Position numbers and translations under genes: made by a program
Notes under the pieces: model-generated
Database searches by the model: none
What the model was told of the DNA's origin: nothing
The model's input: the letters and a program-made list of their open reading frames with translations, nothing else
NCBI GenBank assembly: GCA_947044405.1
Contig: CAMRHE010001105.1
Span: 62,001-126,000 of the forward strand
Length of the DNA stretch: 64,000 nt
From: Leptodactylus fallax
Lineage: Eukaryota; Chordata; Amphibia; Anura; Leptodactylidae
Direction of reading: 5' to 3'
Shown here: one piece after another, positions 39,503 through 51,890 of the stretch
Layout: each line of letters opens with the position of its first letter
Numbering within the stretch: the stretch's first letter is position 1

Positions 39503-42500
39503 TACAGACTAGTGAGCACAGCTCTGGATGTGACTGGAGCATAAGCTATAATTACAGACTAGTGAGCACAGCTCTGGATGTGACTGGAGGATAAGCCATA
39601 ATTACAGACTAGTGAGCACAGCTCTGGATGTGACTGGAGGATAAGGCATAATTACAGACTAGTGAGCACAGCTCTGGATGTGACTGGAGTATAAGCTATA
39701 ATTACAGACTAGTGAGCACAGCTCTGGATGTGACTGGAGTATAAGCTATAACTACAGACTAGTGAGCACAGCTCTGGATGTGACTGGAGGATAAGGCATA
39801 ATTACAGACTAGTGAGCACAGCTCTGGATGTGACTGGAGGATAAGCTATAATTACAGACTAGTGAGCACAGCTCTGGATGTGACTGGAGTATAAGTCATA
39901 ACTACAGACTAGTGAGCACAGCTCTGGATGTGACTGGAGTATAAGCTATAATTACAGACTAGTGAGCACAGCTCTGGATGTGACTGGAGTATAAGCCATA
40001 ATTACAGACTAGTGAGCACAGCTCTGGATGTGACTGGAGTATAAGCCATAATTACAGACTAGTGAGCACAGCTCTGGATGTGACTGGAGGATAAGCTATA
40101 ACTACAGACTAGTGAGCACAGCTCTGGATGTGACTGGAGGATAAGCTATAACTACAGACTAGTGAGCACAGCTCTGGATGTGACTGGAGTATAAGCCATA
40201 ACTACAGACTAGTGAGCACAGCTCTGGATGTGACTGGAGTATAAGGCATAACTACAGACTAGTGAGCACAGCTCTGGATGTGACTGGAGTATAAGGCATA
40301 ACTACAGACTAGTGAGCACAGCTCTGGATGTGACTGGAGGATAAGCTATAATTACAGACTAGTGAGCACAGCTCTGGATGTGACTGGAGGATAAGCTATA
40401 ACTACAGACTAGTGAGCACAGCTCTGGATGTGACTGGAGGATAAGCTATAACTACAGACTAGTGAGCACAGCTCTGGATGTGACTGGAGGATAAGCCATA
40501 ACTACAGACTAGTGAGCACAGCTCTGGATGTGACTGGAGGATAAGCCATAACTACAGACTAGTGAGCACAGCTCTGGATGTGACTGGAGGATAAGCTATA
40601 ATTACAGACTAGTGAGCACAGCTCTGGATGTGACTGGAGGATAAGCTATAATTACAGACTAGTGAGCACAGCTCTGGATGTGACTGGAGGATAAGGCATA
40701 ATTACAGACTAGTGAGCACAGCTCTGGATGTGACTGGAGTATAAGCTATAACTACAGACTAGTGAGCACAGCTCTGGATGTGACTGGAGTATAAGCTATA
40801 ATTACAGACTAGTGAGCACAGCTCTGGATGTGACTGGAGGATAAGCCATAATTACAGACTAGTGAGCACAGCTCTGGATGTGACTGGAGTATAAGCTATA
40901 ACTACAGACTAGTGAGCACAGCTCTGGATGTGACTGGAGGATAAGCCATAATTACAGACTAGTGAGCACAGCTCTGGATGTGACTGGAGTATAAGCTATA
41001 ATTACAGACTAGTGAGCACAGCTCTGGATGTGACTGGAGTATAAGCCATAATTACAGACTAGTGAGCACAGCTCTGGATGTGGCTGGAGGATAAGCTATA
41101 ATTACAGACTAGTGAGCACAGCTCTGGATGTGACTGGAGTATAAGCTATAATTACAGACTAGTGAGCACAGCTCTGGATGTGACTGGAGTATAAGCTATA
41201 ATTACAGACTAGTGAGCACAGCTCTGGATGTGACTGGAGGATAAGCTATAATTACAGACTAGTGAGCACAGCTCTGGATGTGATTTGAGTATAAGCTATA
41301 ATTACAGACTAGTGAGCACAGCTCTGGATGTGACTGGAGTATAAGCTATAATTACAGACTAGTGAGCACAGCTCTGGATGTGACTGGAGGATAAGGCATA
41401 ACTACAGACTAGTGAGCACAGCTCTGGATGTGACTGGAGGATAAGCTATAATTACAGACTAGTGAGCACAGCTCTGGATGTGACTGGAGTATAAGCTATA
41501 ACTACAGACTAGTGAGCACAGCTCTGGATGTGACTGGAGTATAAGCTATAACTACAGACTAGTGAGCACAGCTCTGGATGTGACTGGAGTATAAGCCATA
41601 ATTACAGACTAGTGAGCACAGCTCTGGATGTGACTGGAGGATAAGCCATAATTACAGACTAGTGAGCACAGCTCTGGATGTGACTGGAGTATAAGCTATA
41701 ACTACAGACTAGTGAGCACAGCTCTGGATGTGACTGGAGGATAAGCTATAATTACAGACTAGTGAGCACAGCTCTGGATGTGACTGGAGTATAAGGCATA
41801 ACTACAGACTAGTGAGCACAGCTCTGGATGTGACTGGAGTATAAGCTATAATTACAGACTAGTGAGCACAGCTCTGGATGTGACTGGAGTATAAGCCATA
41901 ACTACAGACTAGTGAGCACAGCTCTGGATGTGACTGGAGGATAAGCTATAATTACAGACTAGTGAGCACAGCTCTGGATGTGACTGGAGGATAAGGCATA
42001 ACTACAGACTAGTGAGCACAGCTCTGGATGTGACTGGAGGATAAGCTATAATTACAGACTAGTGAGCACAGCTCTGGATGTGACTGGAGTATAAACTATA
42101 ATTACAGACTAGTGAGCACAGCTCTGGATGTGACTGGAGGATAAGGCATAATTACAGACTAGTGAGCACAGCTCTGGATGTGACTGGAGGATAAGCCATA
42201 ATTACAGACTAGTGAGCACAGCTCTGGATGTGACTGGAGGATAAGGCATAATTACAGACTAGTGAGCACAGCTCTGGATGTGACTGGAGGATAAGGCATA
42301 ATTACAGACTAGTGAGCACAGCTCTGGATGTGACTGGAGGATAAGCTATAATTACAGACTAGTGAGCACAGCTCTGAATGTGACTGGAGGATAAGGCATA
42401 ATTACAGACTAGTGAGCACAGCTCTGGATGTGACTGGAGGATAAGGCATAATTACAGACTAGTGAGCACAGCTCTGGATGTGACTGGAGTATAAGCTATA

Positions 42501-43140
42501 ATTACAGACTAGTGAGCACAGCTCTGGATGTGACTGGAGTATAAGCTATAATTACAGACTAGTGAGCACAGCTCTGGATGTGACTGGAGGATAAGGCATA
42601 ATTACAGACTAGTGAGCACAGCTCTGGATGTGACTGGAGTATAAGCCATAATTACAGACTAGTGAGCACAGCTCTGGATGTGACTGGAGTATAAGCTATA
42701 ATTACAGACTAGTGAGCACAGCTCTGGATGTGACTGGAGTATAAGCTATAATTACAGACTAGTGAGCACAGCTCTGGATGTGACTGGAGTATAAGCTATA
42801 ATTACAGACTAGTGAGCACAGCTCTGGATGTGACTGGAGGATAAGCTATAATTACAGACTAGTGAGCACAGCTCTGGATGTGGCTGGAGGATAAGCCATT
42901 ATTACAGACTAGTGAGCACAGCTCTGGATGTGACTGGAGTATAAGCTATAACTACAGACTAGTGAGCACAGCTCTGGATGTGACTGGAGGATAAGCTATA
43001 ATTACAGACTAGTGAGCACAGCTCTGGATGTGACTAGAGGATAAGCCATAATTACAGACTAGTGAGCACAGCTCTGGATGTGACTGGAGTATAAGCTATA
43101 ATTACAGACTAGTGAGCACAGCTCTGGATGTGACTGGAGT

Positions 43141-43163
43141 ACAACACAACACACACCGCGGGA
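43141..43163. other. Scar: 23-bp T-free run
   Basis: Following GGAGT, a run of A and C only (43141-43157) passes into GCGGGA before normal GGATAAGC resumes. It contains CpGs, which normal units lack. Confidence 0.85.
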
Positions 43164-44249
43164 TAAGCTATAATTACAGACTAGTGAGCACAGCTCTGGA
43201 TGTGACTGGAGGATAAGGCATAATTACAGACTAGTGAGCACAGCTCTGGATGTGACTGGAGTATAAGCCATAATTACAGACTAGTGAGCACAGCTCTGGA
43301 TGTGACTGGAGGATAAGCCATAATTACAGACTAGTGAGCACAGCTCTGGATGTGACTAGAGGATAAGGCATAACTACAGACTAGTGAGCACAGCTCTGGA
43401 TGTGACTGGAGTATAAGCTATAATTACAGACTAGTGAGCACAGCTCTGGATGTGACTGGAGTATAAGCCATAATTACAGACTAGTGAGCACAGCTCTGGA
43501 TGTGACTGGAGGATAAGCCATAACTACAGACTAGTGAGCACAGCTCTGGATGTGACTGGAGGATAAGGCATAATTACAGACTAGTGAGCACAGCTCTGGA
43601 TGTGACTGGAGGATAAGCTATAATTACAGACTAGTGAGCACAGCTCTGGATGTGACTGGAGGATAAGCCATAACTACAGACTAGTGAGCACAGCTCTGGA
43701 TGTGACTGGAGGATAAGCTATAATTACAGACTAGTGAGCACAGCTCTGGATGTGACTGGAGGATAAGCTATAATTACAGACTAGTGAGCACAGCTCTGGA
43801 TGTGACTGGAGGATAAGCCATAATTACAGACTAGTGAGCACAGCTCTGGATGTGACTGGAGTATAAGCCATAATTACAGACTAGTGAGCACAGCTCTGGA
43901 TGTGACTGGAGTATAAGCCATAATTACAGACTAGTGAGCACAGCTCTGGATGTGACTGGAGTATAAGCTATAACTACAGACTAGTGAGCACAGCTCTGGA
44001 TGTGACTGGAGGATAAGCTATAATTACAGACTAGTGAGCACAGCTCTGGATGTGACTGGAGGATAAGCTATAATTACAGACTAGTGAGCACAGCTCTGGA
44101 TGTGACTGGAGGATAAGGCATAATTACAGACTAGTGAGCACAGCTCTGGATGTGACTGGAATATAAGCTATAACTACAGACTAGTGAGCACAGCTCTGGA
44201 TGTGACTGGAGGATAAGGCATAACTACAGACTAGTGAGCACAGCTCTGG

Positions 44250-47200
44250 ATGTGACTGGAGTATAAGCTATAACTACAGACTAGTGAGCACAGCTCTGGA
44301 TGTGACTGGAGGATAAGCTATAACTACAGACTAGTGAGCACAGCTCTGGATGTGACTGGAGGATAAGCCATAACTACAGACTAGTGAGCACAGCTCTGGA
44401 TGTGACTGGAGGATAAGCTATAACTACAGACTAGTGAGCACAGCTCTGGATGTGACTGGAGTATAAACTATAATTACAGACTAGTGAGCACAGCTCTGGA
44501 TGTGACTGGAGTATAAGCTATAATTACAGACTAGTGAGCACAGCTCTGGATGTGACTGGAGTATAAGCCATAATTACAGACTAGTGAGCACAGCTCTGGA
44601 TGTGACTGGAGTATAAGCCATAACTACAGACTAGTGAGCACAGCTCTGGATGTGACTGGAGTATAAGCTATAATTACAGACTAGTGAGCACAGCTCTGGA
44701 TGTGACTGGAGGATAAGCTATAATTACAGACTAGTGAGCACAGCTCTGGATGTGACTGGAGTATAAGCTATAATTACAGACTAGTGAGCACAGCTCTGGA
44801 TGTGACTGGAGTATAAGCTATAATTACAGACTAGTGAGCACAGCTCTGGATGTGACTGGAGGATAAGCTATAATTACAGACTAGTGAGCACAGCTCTGGA
44901 TGTGACTGGAGTGATAAGCTATAACTACAGACGTAGTGAGCACAGCTCTGGATGTGACTGGAGTATAAGCTATAATTACAGACTAGTGAGCACAGCTCTG
45001 GATGTGGCTGGAGGATAAGCTATAATTACAGACTAGTGAGCACAGCTCTGGATGTGACTGGAGTATAAGCTATAATTACAGACTAGTGAGCACAGCTCTG
45101 GATGTGACTGGAGGATAAGGCATAACTACAGACTAGTGAGCACAGCTCTGGATGTGACTGGAGGATAAGCTATAATTACAGACTAGTGAGCACAGCTCTG
45201 GATGTGACTGGAGTATAAGCTATAACTACAGACTAGTGAGCACAGCTCTGGATGTGACTGGAGTATAAGCTATAATTACAGACTAGTGAGCACAGCTCTG
45301 GATGTGACTGGAGTATAAGCTATAATTACAGACTAGTGAGCACAGCTCTGGATGTGACTGGAGTATAAGCTATAACTACAGACTAGTGAGCACAGCTCTG
45401 GATGTGACTGGAGGATAAGGCATAATTACAGACTAGTGAGCACAGCTCTGGATGTGACTGGAGGATAAGGCATAATTACAGACTAGTGAGCACAGCTCTG
45501 GATGTGACTGGAGGATAAGCTATAATTACAGACTAGTGAGCACAGCTCTGGATGTGACTAGAGGATAAGCTATAATTACAGACTAGTGAGCACAGCTCTG
45601 GATGTGACTGGAGGATAAGGCATAATTACAGACTAGTGAGCACAGCTCTGGATGTGACTGGAGGATAAGCTATAATTACAGACTAGTGAGCACAGCTCTG
45701 GATGTGACTGGAGGATAAGCTATAATTACAGACTAGTGAGCACAGCTCTGGATGTGACTGGAGTATAAGCTATAACTACAGACTAGTGAGCACAGCTCTG
45801 GATGTGACTGGAGGATAAGCTATAATTACAGACTAGTGAGCACAGCTCTGGATGTGACTGGAGTATAAGCTATAACTACAGACTAGTGAGCACAGCTCTG
45901 GATGTGACTGGAGGATAAGCTATAACTACAGACTAGTGAGCACAGCTCTGGATGTGACTGGAGGATAAGCCATAACTACAGACTAGTGAGCACAGCTCTG
46001 GATGTGACTGGAGGATAAGCTATAACTACAGACTAGTGAGCACAGCTCTGGATGTGACTGGAGTATAAACTATAATTACAGACTAGTGAGCACAGCTCTG
46101 GATGTGACTGGAGTATAAGCTATAATTACAGACTAGTGAGCACAGCTCTGGATGTGACTGGAGTATAAGCCATAATTACAGACTAGTGAGCACAGCTCTG
46201 GATGTGACTGGAGTATAAGCCATAACTACAGACTAGTGAGCACAGCTCTGGATGTGACTGGAGTATAAGCTATAATTACAGACTAGTGAGCACAGCTCTG
46301 GATGTGACTGGAGGATAAGCTATAATTACAGACTAGTGAGCACAGCTCTGGATGTGACTGGAGTATAAGCTATAATTACAGACTAGTGAGCACAGCTCTG
46401 GATGTGACTGGAGTATAAGCTATAATTACAGACTAGTGAGCACAGCTCTGGATGTGACTGGAGGATAAGCTATAACTACAGACTAGTGAGCACAGCTCTG
46501 GATGTGACTGGAGTATAAGCTATAATTACAGACTAGTGAGCACAGCTCTGGATGTGACTGGAGGATAAGCTATAACTACAGACTAGTGAGCACAGCTCTG
46601 GATGTGACTGGAGTATAAGCTATAATTACAGACTAGTGAGCACAGCTCTGGATGTGGCTGGAGGATAAGCTATAATTACAGACTAGTGAGCACAGCTCTG
46701 GATGTGACTGGAGTATAAGCTATAATTACAGACTAGTGAGCACAGCTCTGGATGTGACTGGAGGATAAGGCATAACTACAGACTAGTGAGCACAGCTCTG
46801 GATGTGACTGGAGGATAAGCTATAATTACAGACTAGTGAGCACAGCTCTGGATGTGACTGGAGTATAAGCTATAACTACAGACTAGTGAGCACAGCTCTG
46901 GATGTGACTGGAGTATAAGCTATAATTACAGACTAGTGAGCACAGCTCTGGATGTGACTGGAGTATAAGCTATAATTACAGACTAGTGAGCACAGCTCTG
47001 GATGTGACTGGAGTATAAGCTATAACTACAGACTAGTGAGCACAGCTCTGGATGTGACTGGAGGATAAGGCATAATTACAGACTAGTGAGCACAGCTCTG
47101 GATGTGACTGGAGGATAAGGCATAATTACAGACTAGTGAGCACAGCTCTGGATGTGACTGGAGGATAAGCTATAATTACAGACTAGTGAGCACAGCTCTG

Positions 47201-47500
47201 GATGTGACTGGAGTATAAGCTATAACTACAGACTAGTGAGCACAGCTCTGGATGTGACTGGAGGATAAGGCATAACTACAGACTAGTGAGCACAGCTCTG
47301 GATGTGACTGGAGGATAAGCTATAACTACAGACTAGTGAGCACAGCTCTGGATGTGACTGGAGGATAAGCTATAATTACAGACTAGTGAGCACAGCTCTG
47401 GATGTGACTGGAGGATAAGCTATAATTACAGACTAGTGAGCACAGCTCTGGATGTGACTGGAGGATAAGGCATAATTACAGACTAGTGAGCACAGCTCTG
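44250..47500. repeat. Tandem duplication of about 1.6 kb inside copy E
   Basis: The ordered series T-CT-C, G-CT-C, G-CC-C, G-CT-C, A36 unit, T-CT-T, T-CC-T, T-CC-C and onward through a G24 unit occurs twice. The A36 motifs are at 44464 and 46066 (1,602 bp apart) and the G24 units at 45006 and 46656 (1,650 bp apart). The join lies near 45.75-45.85 kb, a few units after an A27 unit at 45559 that also marks the start of the extra block in copies A and D. Offsets differing by one unit point to unequal exchange after duplication. Confidence 0.7.
44911..44936. other. Two one-base insertions in one unit
   Basis: GGAGTGATAAG carries both T (44912) and G (44913) at polymorphic site 31. Further on, CAGACGTAGTG has an extra G at the unit junction, which creates a CpG. 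Confidence 0.85.
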
Positions 47501-48140
47501 GATGTGACTGGAATATAAGCTATAATTACAGACTAGTGAGCACAGCTCTGGATGTGACTGGAGGATAAGCCATAATTACAGACTAGTGAGCACAGCTCTG
47601 GATGTGACTGGAGGATAAGCCATAATTACAGACTAGTGAGCACAGCTCTGGATGTGACTGGAGTATAAGTCATAACTACAGACTAGTGAGCACAGCTCTG
47701 GATGTGACTGGAGGATAAGGCATAACTACAGACTAGTGAGCACAGCTCTGGATGTGACTGGAGTATAAGCCATAACTACAGACTAGTGAGCACAGCTCTG
47801 GATGTGACTGGAGTATAAGCTATAATTACAGACTAGTGAGCACAGCTCTGGATGTGACTGGAGGATAAGCTATAATTACAGACTAGTGAGCACAGCTCTG
47901 GATGTGACTGGAGGATAAGCTATAATTACAGACTAGTGAGCACAGCTCTGGATGTGACTGGAGGATAAGCTATAATTACAGACTAGTGAGCACAGCTCTG
48001 GATGTGACTGGAGGATAAGCTATAATTACAGACTAGTGAGCACAGCTCTGGATGTGACTGGAGGATAAGGCATAATTACAGACTAGTGAGCACAGCTCTG
48101 GATGTGACTGGAGTATAAGCTATAACTACAGACTAGTGAG

Positions 48141-48184
48141 CAGGCCTGGATGTGACTGGAGGATAAGCCATAACAACGGACTGG
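48141..48184. other. Scar: two adjacent altered patches
   Basis: GAGCAGGCCTGG replaces GAGCACAGCTCTGG, and then TAACAACGGACTGGTGAGC replaces TAACTACAGACTAGTGAGC, with three A-or-T substitutions and no net length change in the second patch. This marks the start of the scar-rich right part. Confidence 0.82.
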
Positions 48185-48984
48185 TGAGCACAGCTCTGGA
48201 TGTGACTGGAGGATAAGGCATAATTACAGACTAGTGAGCACAGCTCTGGATGTGACTGGAGGATAAGCTATAATTACAGACTAGTGAGCACAGCTCTGGA
48301 TGTGACTGGAGGATAAGCCATAACTACAGACTAGTGAGCACAGCTCTGGATGTGACTGGAGGATAAGCTATAACTACAGACTAGTGAGCACAGCTCTGGA
48401 TGTGACTGGAGGATAAGGCATAATTACAGACTAGTGAGCACAGCTCTGGATGTGACTGGAGGATAAGCCATAATTACAGACTAGTGAGCACAGCTCTGGA
48501 TGTGACTGGAGTATAAGCTATAATTACAGACTAGTGAGCACAGCTCTGGATGTGACTGGAGTATAAGCTATAACTACAGACTAGTGAGCACAGCTCTGGA
48601 TGTGACTGGAGGATAAGGCATAATTACAGACTAGTGAGCACAGCTCTGGATGTGACTGGAGGATAAGCTATAATTACAGACTAGTGAGCACAGCTCTGGA
48701 TGTGACTGGAGTATAAGCCATAACTACAGACTAGTGAGCACAGCTCTGGATGTGACTGGAGTATAAGCTATAATTACAGACTAGTGAGCACAGCTCTGGA
48801 TGTGACTGGAGTATAAGCCATAATTACAGACTAGTGAGCACAGCTCTGGATGTGACTGGAGGATAAGCCATAATTACAGACTAGTGAGCACAGCTCTGGA
48901 TGTGACTGGAGGATAAGCTATAATTACAGACTAGTGAGCACAGCTCTGGATGTGACTGGAGGATAAGCTATAACTACAGACTAG

Positions 48985-48992
48985 CTGGCAAA
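48985..48992. other. Clean 8-bp insertion CTGGCAAA
   Basis: CTGGCAAA sits between TAG and TGAGCACAG of an otherwise perfect unit junction. Unlike the scars, it removes no satellite sequence and is not T-free. No target-site duplication is evident. Confidence 0.8.
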
Positions 48993-49113
48993 TGAGCACA
49001 GCTCTGGATGTGACTGGAGTATAAGCTATAATTACAGACTAGTGAGCACAGCTCTGGATGTGACTGGAGGATAAGCCATAACTACAGACTAGTGAGCACA
49101 GCTCTGGATGTGA

Positions 49114-49135
49114 CTAGGAGCACACAGCAGGAGAC
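49114..49135. other. Scar: T-poor scrambled patch
   Basis: Following GTGACT, a T-free run AGGAGCACACAGCAGGAGAC precedes a normal AGCTCTGGATG. It looks like a unit collapsed by loss of T and other bases. Confidence 0.82.
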
Positions 49136-49387
49136 AGCTCTGGATGTGACTGGAGGATAAGCTATAACTACAGACTAGTGAGCACAGCTCTGGATGTGAC
49201 TGGAGGATAAGCTATAATTACAGACTAGTGAGCACAGCTCTGGATGTGACTGGAGTATAAGCTATAATTACAGACTAGTGAGCACAGCTCTGGATGTGAC
49301 TGGAGGATAAGCCATAACTACAGACTAGTGAGCACAGCTCTGGATGTGACTGGAGGATAAGCTATAACTACAGACTAGTGAGCACAG

Positions 49388-49412
49388 CCCCCTCGAGTGA
49401 CACCTGGATGTG
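49388..49412. other. Scar: scrambled patch with CTCGAG
   Basis: CACAG is followed by CCCCCTCGAGTGACACC, then GGATGTG joins directly to CCATAAC, so TAAG and preceding bases are missing. It contains a CpG. Confidence 0.82.
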
Positions 49413-50452
49413 CCATAACTACAGACTAGTGAGCACAGCTCTGGATGTGACTGGAGGATAAGCTATAATTACAGACTAGTGAGCACAGCTCTGGATGTGA
49501 CTGGAGGATAAGCTATAATTACAGACTAGTGAGCACAGCTCTGGATGTGACTGGAGGATAAGCCATAATTACAGACTAGTGAGCACAGCTCTGGATGTGA
49601 CTGGAGGATAAGCTATAATTACAGACTAGTGAGCACAGCTCTGGATGTGACTGGAGGATAAGCTATAACTACAGACTAGTGAGCACAGCTCTGGATGTGA
49701 CTGGAGGATAAGCTATAATTACAGACTAGTGAGCACAGCTCTGGATGTGACTGGAGGATAAGCTATAATTACAGACTAGTGAGCACAGCTCTGGATGTGA
49801 CTGGAGGATAAGCTATAACTACAGACTAGTGAGCACAGCTCTGGATGTGACTGGAGGATAAGCTATAATTACAGACTAGTGAGCACAGCTCTGGATGTGA
49901 CTGGAGTATAAGCTATAATTACAGACTAGTGAGCACAGCTCTGGATGTGACTGGAGGATAAGCTATAACTACAGACTAGTGAGCACAGCTCTGGATGTGA
50001 CTGGAGGATAAGCCATAACTACAGACTAGTGAGCACAGCTCTGGATGTGACTGGAGGATAAGCTATAACTACAGACTAGTGAGCACAGCTCTGGATGTGA
50101 CTGGAGGATAAGCTATAATTACAGACTAGTGAGCACAGCTCTGGATGTGACTGGAGGATAAGCTATAATTACAGACTAGTGAGCACAGCTCTGGATGTGA
50201 CTGGAGTATAAGCTATAATTACAGACTAGTGAGCACAGCTCTGGATGTGACTGGAGGATAAGCTATAACTACAGACTAGTGAGCACAGCTCTGGATGTGA
50301 CTGGAGGATAAGCCATAACTACAGACTAGTGAGCACAGCTCTGGATGTGACTGGAGTATAAGCTATAACTACAGACTAGTGAGCACAGCTCTGGATGTGA
50401 CTGGAGGATAAGCTATAATTACAGACTAGTGAGCACAGCTCTGGATGTGACT

Positions 50453-50462
50453 GAAAAGAGCA
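50453..50462. other. Scar: GAAAAGAGCAT
   Basis: GACTGAAAAGAGCATAATT replaces GACTGGAGGATAAGGCATAATT. T and several G are lost, and the flanks are perfect. Confidence 0.8.
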
Positions 50463-50852
50463 TAATTACAGACTAGTGAGCACAGCTCTGGATGTGACTG
50501 GAGGATAAGCTATAATTACAGACTAGTGAGCACAGCTCTGGATGTGACTGGAGTATAAGCCATAATTACAGACTAGTGAGCACAGCTCTGGATGTGACTG
50601 GAGGATAAGCTATAATTACAGACTAGTGAGCACAGCTCTGGATGTGACTGGAGGATAAGCTATAATTACAGACTAGTGAGCACAGCTCTGGATGTGACTG
50701 GAGGATAAGCCATAATTACAGACTAGTGAGCACAGCTCTGGATGTGACTGGAGGATAAGGTATAATTACAGACTAGTGAGCACAGCTCTGGATGTGACTG
50801 GAGTATAAGCTATAATTACAGACTAGTGAGCACAGCTCTGGATGTGACTGGA

Positions 50853-50880
50853 GACCAGACTAGGGCACAGCCGGAGGACG
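50853..50880. other. Scar: collapsed unit
   Basis: A whole unit is reduced to a patch that keeps its order of landmarks (CCAGAC, TAGGGCACAG, CCGGAGG) but has lost most T. CpGs appear at CCGG and ACGG. Confidence 0.82.
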
Positions 50881-51880
50881 GAGGATAAGCTATAACTACA
50901 GACTAGTGAGCACAGCTCTGGATGTGACTGGAGGATAAGCTATAACTACAGACTAGTGAGCACAGGTCTGGATGTGACTGGAGATAAGCTATAACTACAG
51001 ACTAGTGAGCACAGCTCTGGATGTGACTGGAGTATAAGCTATAATTACAGACTAGTGAGCACAGCTCTGGATGTGACTGGAGGATAAGCTATAACTACAG
51101 ACTAGTGAGCACAGCTCTGGATGTGACTGGAGGATAAGCTATAACTACAGACTAGTGAGCACAGCTCTGGATGTGACTGGAGGATAAGCTATAATTACAG
51201 ACTAGTGAGCACAGCTCTGGATGTGACTGGAGGATAAGCCATAATTACAGACTAGTGAGCACAGCTCTGGATGTGACTGGAGTATAAGCTATAATTACAG
51301 ACTAGTGAGCACAGCTCTGGATGTGACTGGAGGATAAGCTATAATTACAGACTAGTGAGCACAGCTCTGGATGTGACTGGAGTATAAGCTATAACTACAG
51401 ACTAGTGAGCACAGCTCTGGATGTGACTGGAGGATAAGCTATAATTACAGACTAGTGAGCACAGCTCTGGATGTGACTGGAGGATAAGCTATAATTACAG
51501 ACTAGTGAGCACAGCTCTGGATGTGACTGGAGTATAAGCCATAATTACAGACTAGTGAGCACAGCTCTGGATGTGACTGGAGTATAAGCTATAACTACAG
51601 ACTAGTGAGCACAGCTCTGGATGTGACTGGAGGATAAGCCATAATTACAGACTAGTGAGCACAGCTCTGGATGTGACTGGAGTATAAGCCATAATTACAG
51701 ACTAGTGAGCACAGCTCTGGATGTGACTGGAGTATAAGCTATAATTACAGACTAGTGAGCACAGCTCTGGATGTGACTGGAGGATAAGCTATAATTACAG
51801 ACTAGTGAGCACAGCTCTGGATGTGACTGGAGTATAAGCTATAATTACAGACTAGTGAGCACAGCTCTGGATGTGACTGG

Positions 51881-51890
51881 AGGAAAGCAT
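51881..51890. other. Scar: GGAGGAAAGCAT
   Basis: The text corresponds to GGAGGATAAGGCAT, with a T lost and a base lost at polymorphic site 37-38. Confidence 0.8.

Larger units (their letters stand above)
30136..40809. repeat. Higher-order repeat copy D, about 10.67 kb (carries extra block)
   Basis: The copy opens like B and C but has about three extra units before the GATTT unit at 30808. It follows the standard order to about 32.65 kb, then enters the block shared with copy A, and from about 35.6 kb follows the HOR middle (A50 at 36336, A30 at 36815 and 38664, GTCAT at 38822). Its tail from 39.0 kb differs from the tails of A-C: two units have AGCACAACT instead of AGCACAGCT (39098 and 39148), one has GAGCAGAGCT near 39294, there is a second GTCAT unit at 39895, and an A/C-only scar lies at 39464-39502. 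A unit with TGAATG at 31951 is shared only with copy E (42375). Confidence 0.75.
40810..49000. repeat. Higher-order repeat copy E with internal duplication
   Basis: The copy opens with the same unit run as position 1, with GATTT at 41282, and its first 1.1 kb matches 1-1150 almost unit for unit at an offset of 40,809 bp. It shares the TGAATG unit (42375) with copy D but lacks the G24 unit that precedes it in D at about 31.85 kb, an exact 50-bp difference. The A50 marker expected near 43.79 kb is absent. An internal tandem duplication covers about 44.25-47.5 kb. Its tail (47.8-49.0 kb) matches 39.0-40.2 kb of copy D in unit order. Scars begin at 43141 and become frequent after 48.1 kb. The right limit is approximate. 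Confidence 0.65.
49001..51302. repeat. Satellite block with few markers and frequent scars
   Basis: Ordinary 50-bp units, mostly G-CT-T and G-CT-C, with no rare HOR markers that let me place it in the copies to the left. Local unit order repeats on a scale of about 300 bp (the series G-CT-T, T-CT-T, G-CT-C, G-CC-C occurs near 49.85 kb and again near 50.15 kb). Four scars lie at 49114-49135, 49388-49412, 50453-50462 and 50853-50880. A rare GT state at positions 37-38 occurs near 50758-50762. I see nothing else here. Confidence 0.7.

Noticed and set aside
39336..39542. 68-codon open reading frame on the minus strand
   Set aside because: It is satellite read backwards. The ATG (CAT at 39540-39542) exists only because of a rare C at unit position 31, and the frame stays open only because the A/C scar at 39464-39502 removed the usual stops. 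The protein repeats the translated unit (SHPELCSLVC) around a scar-coded stretch and ends at the normal junction stop.
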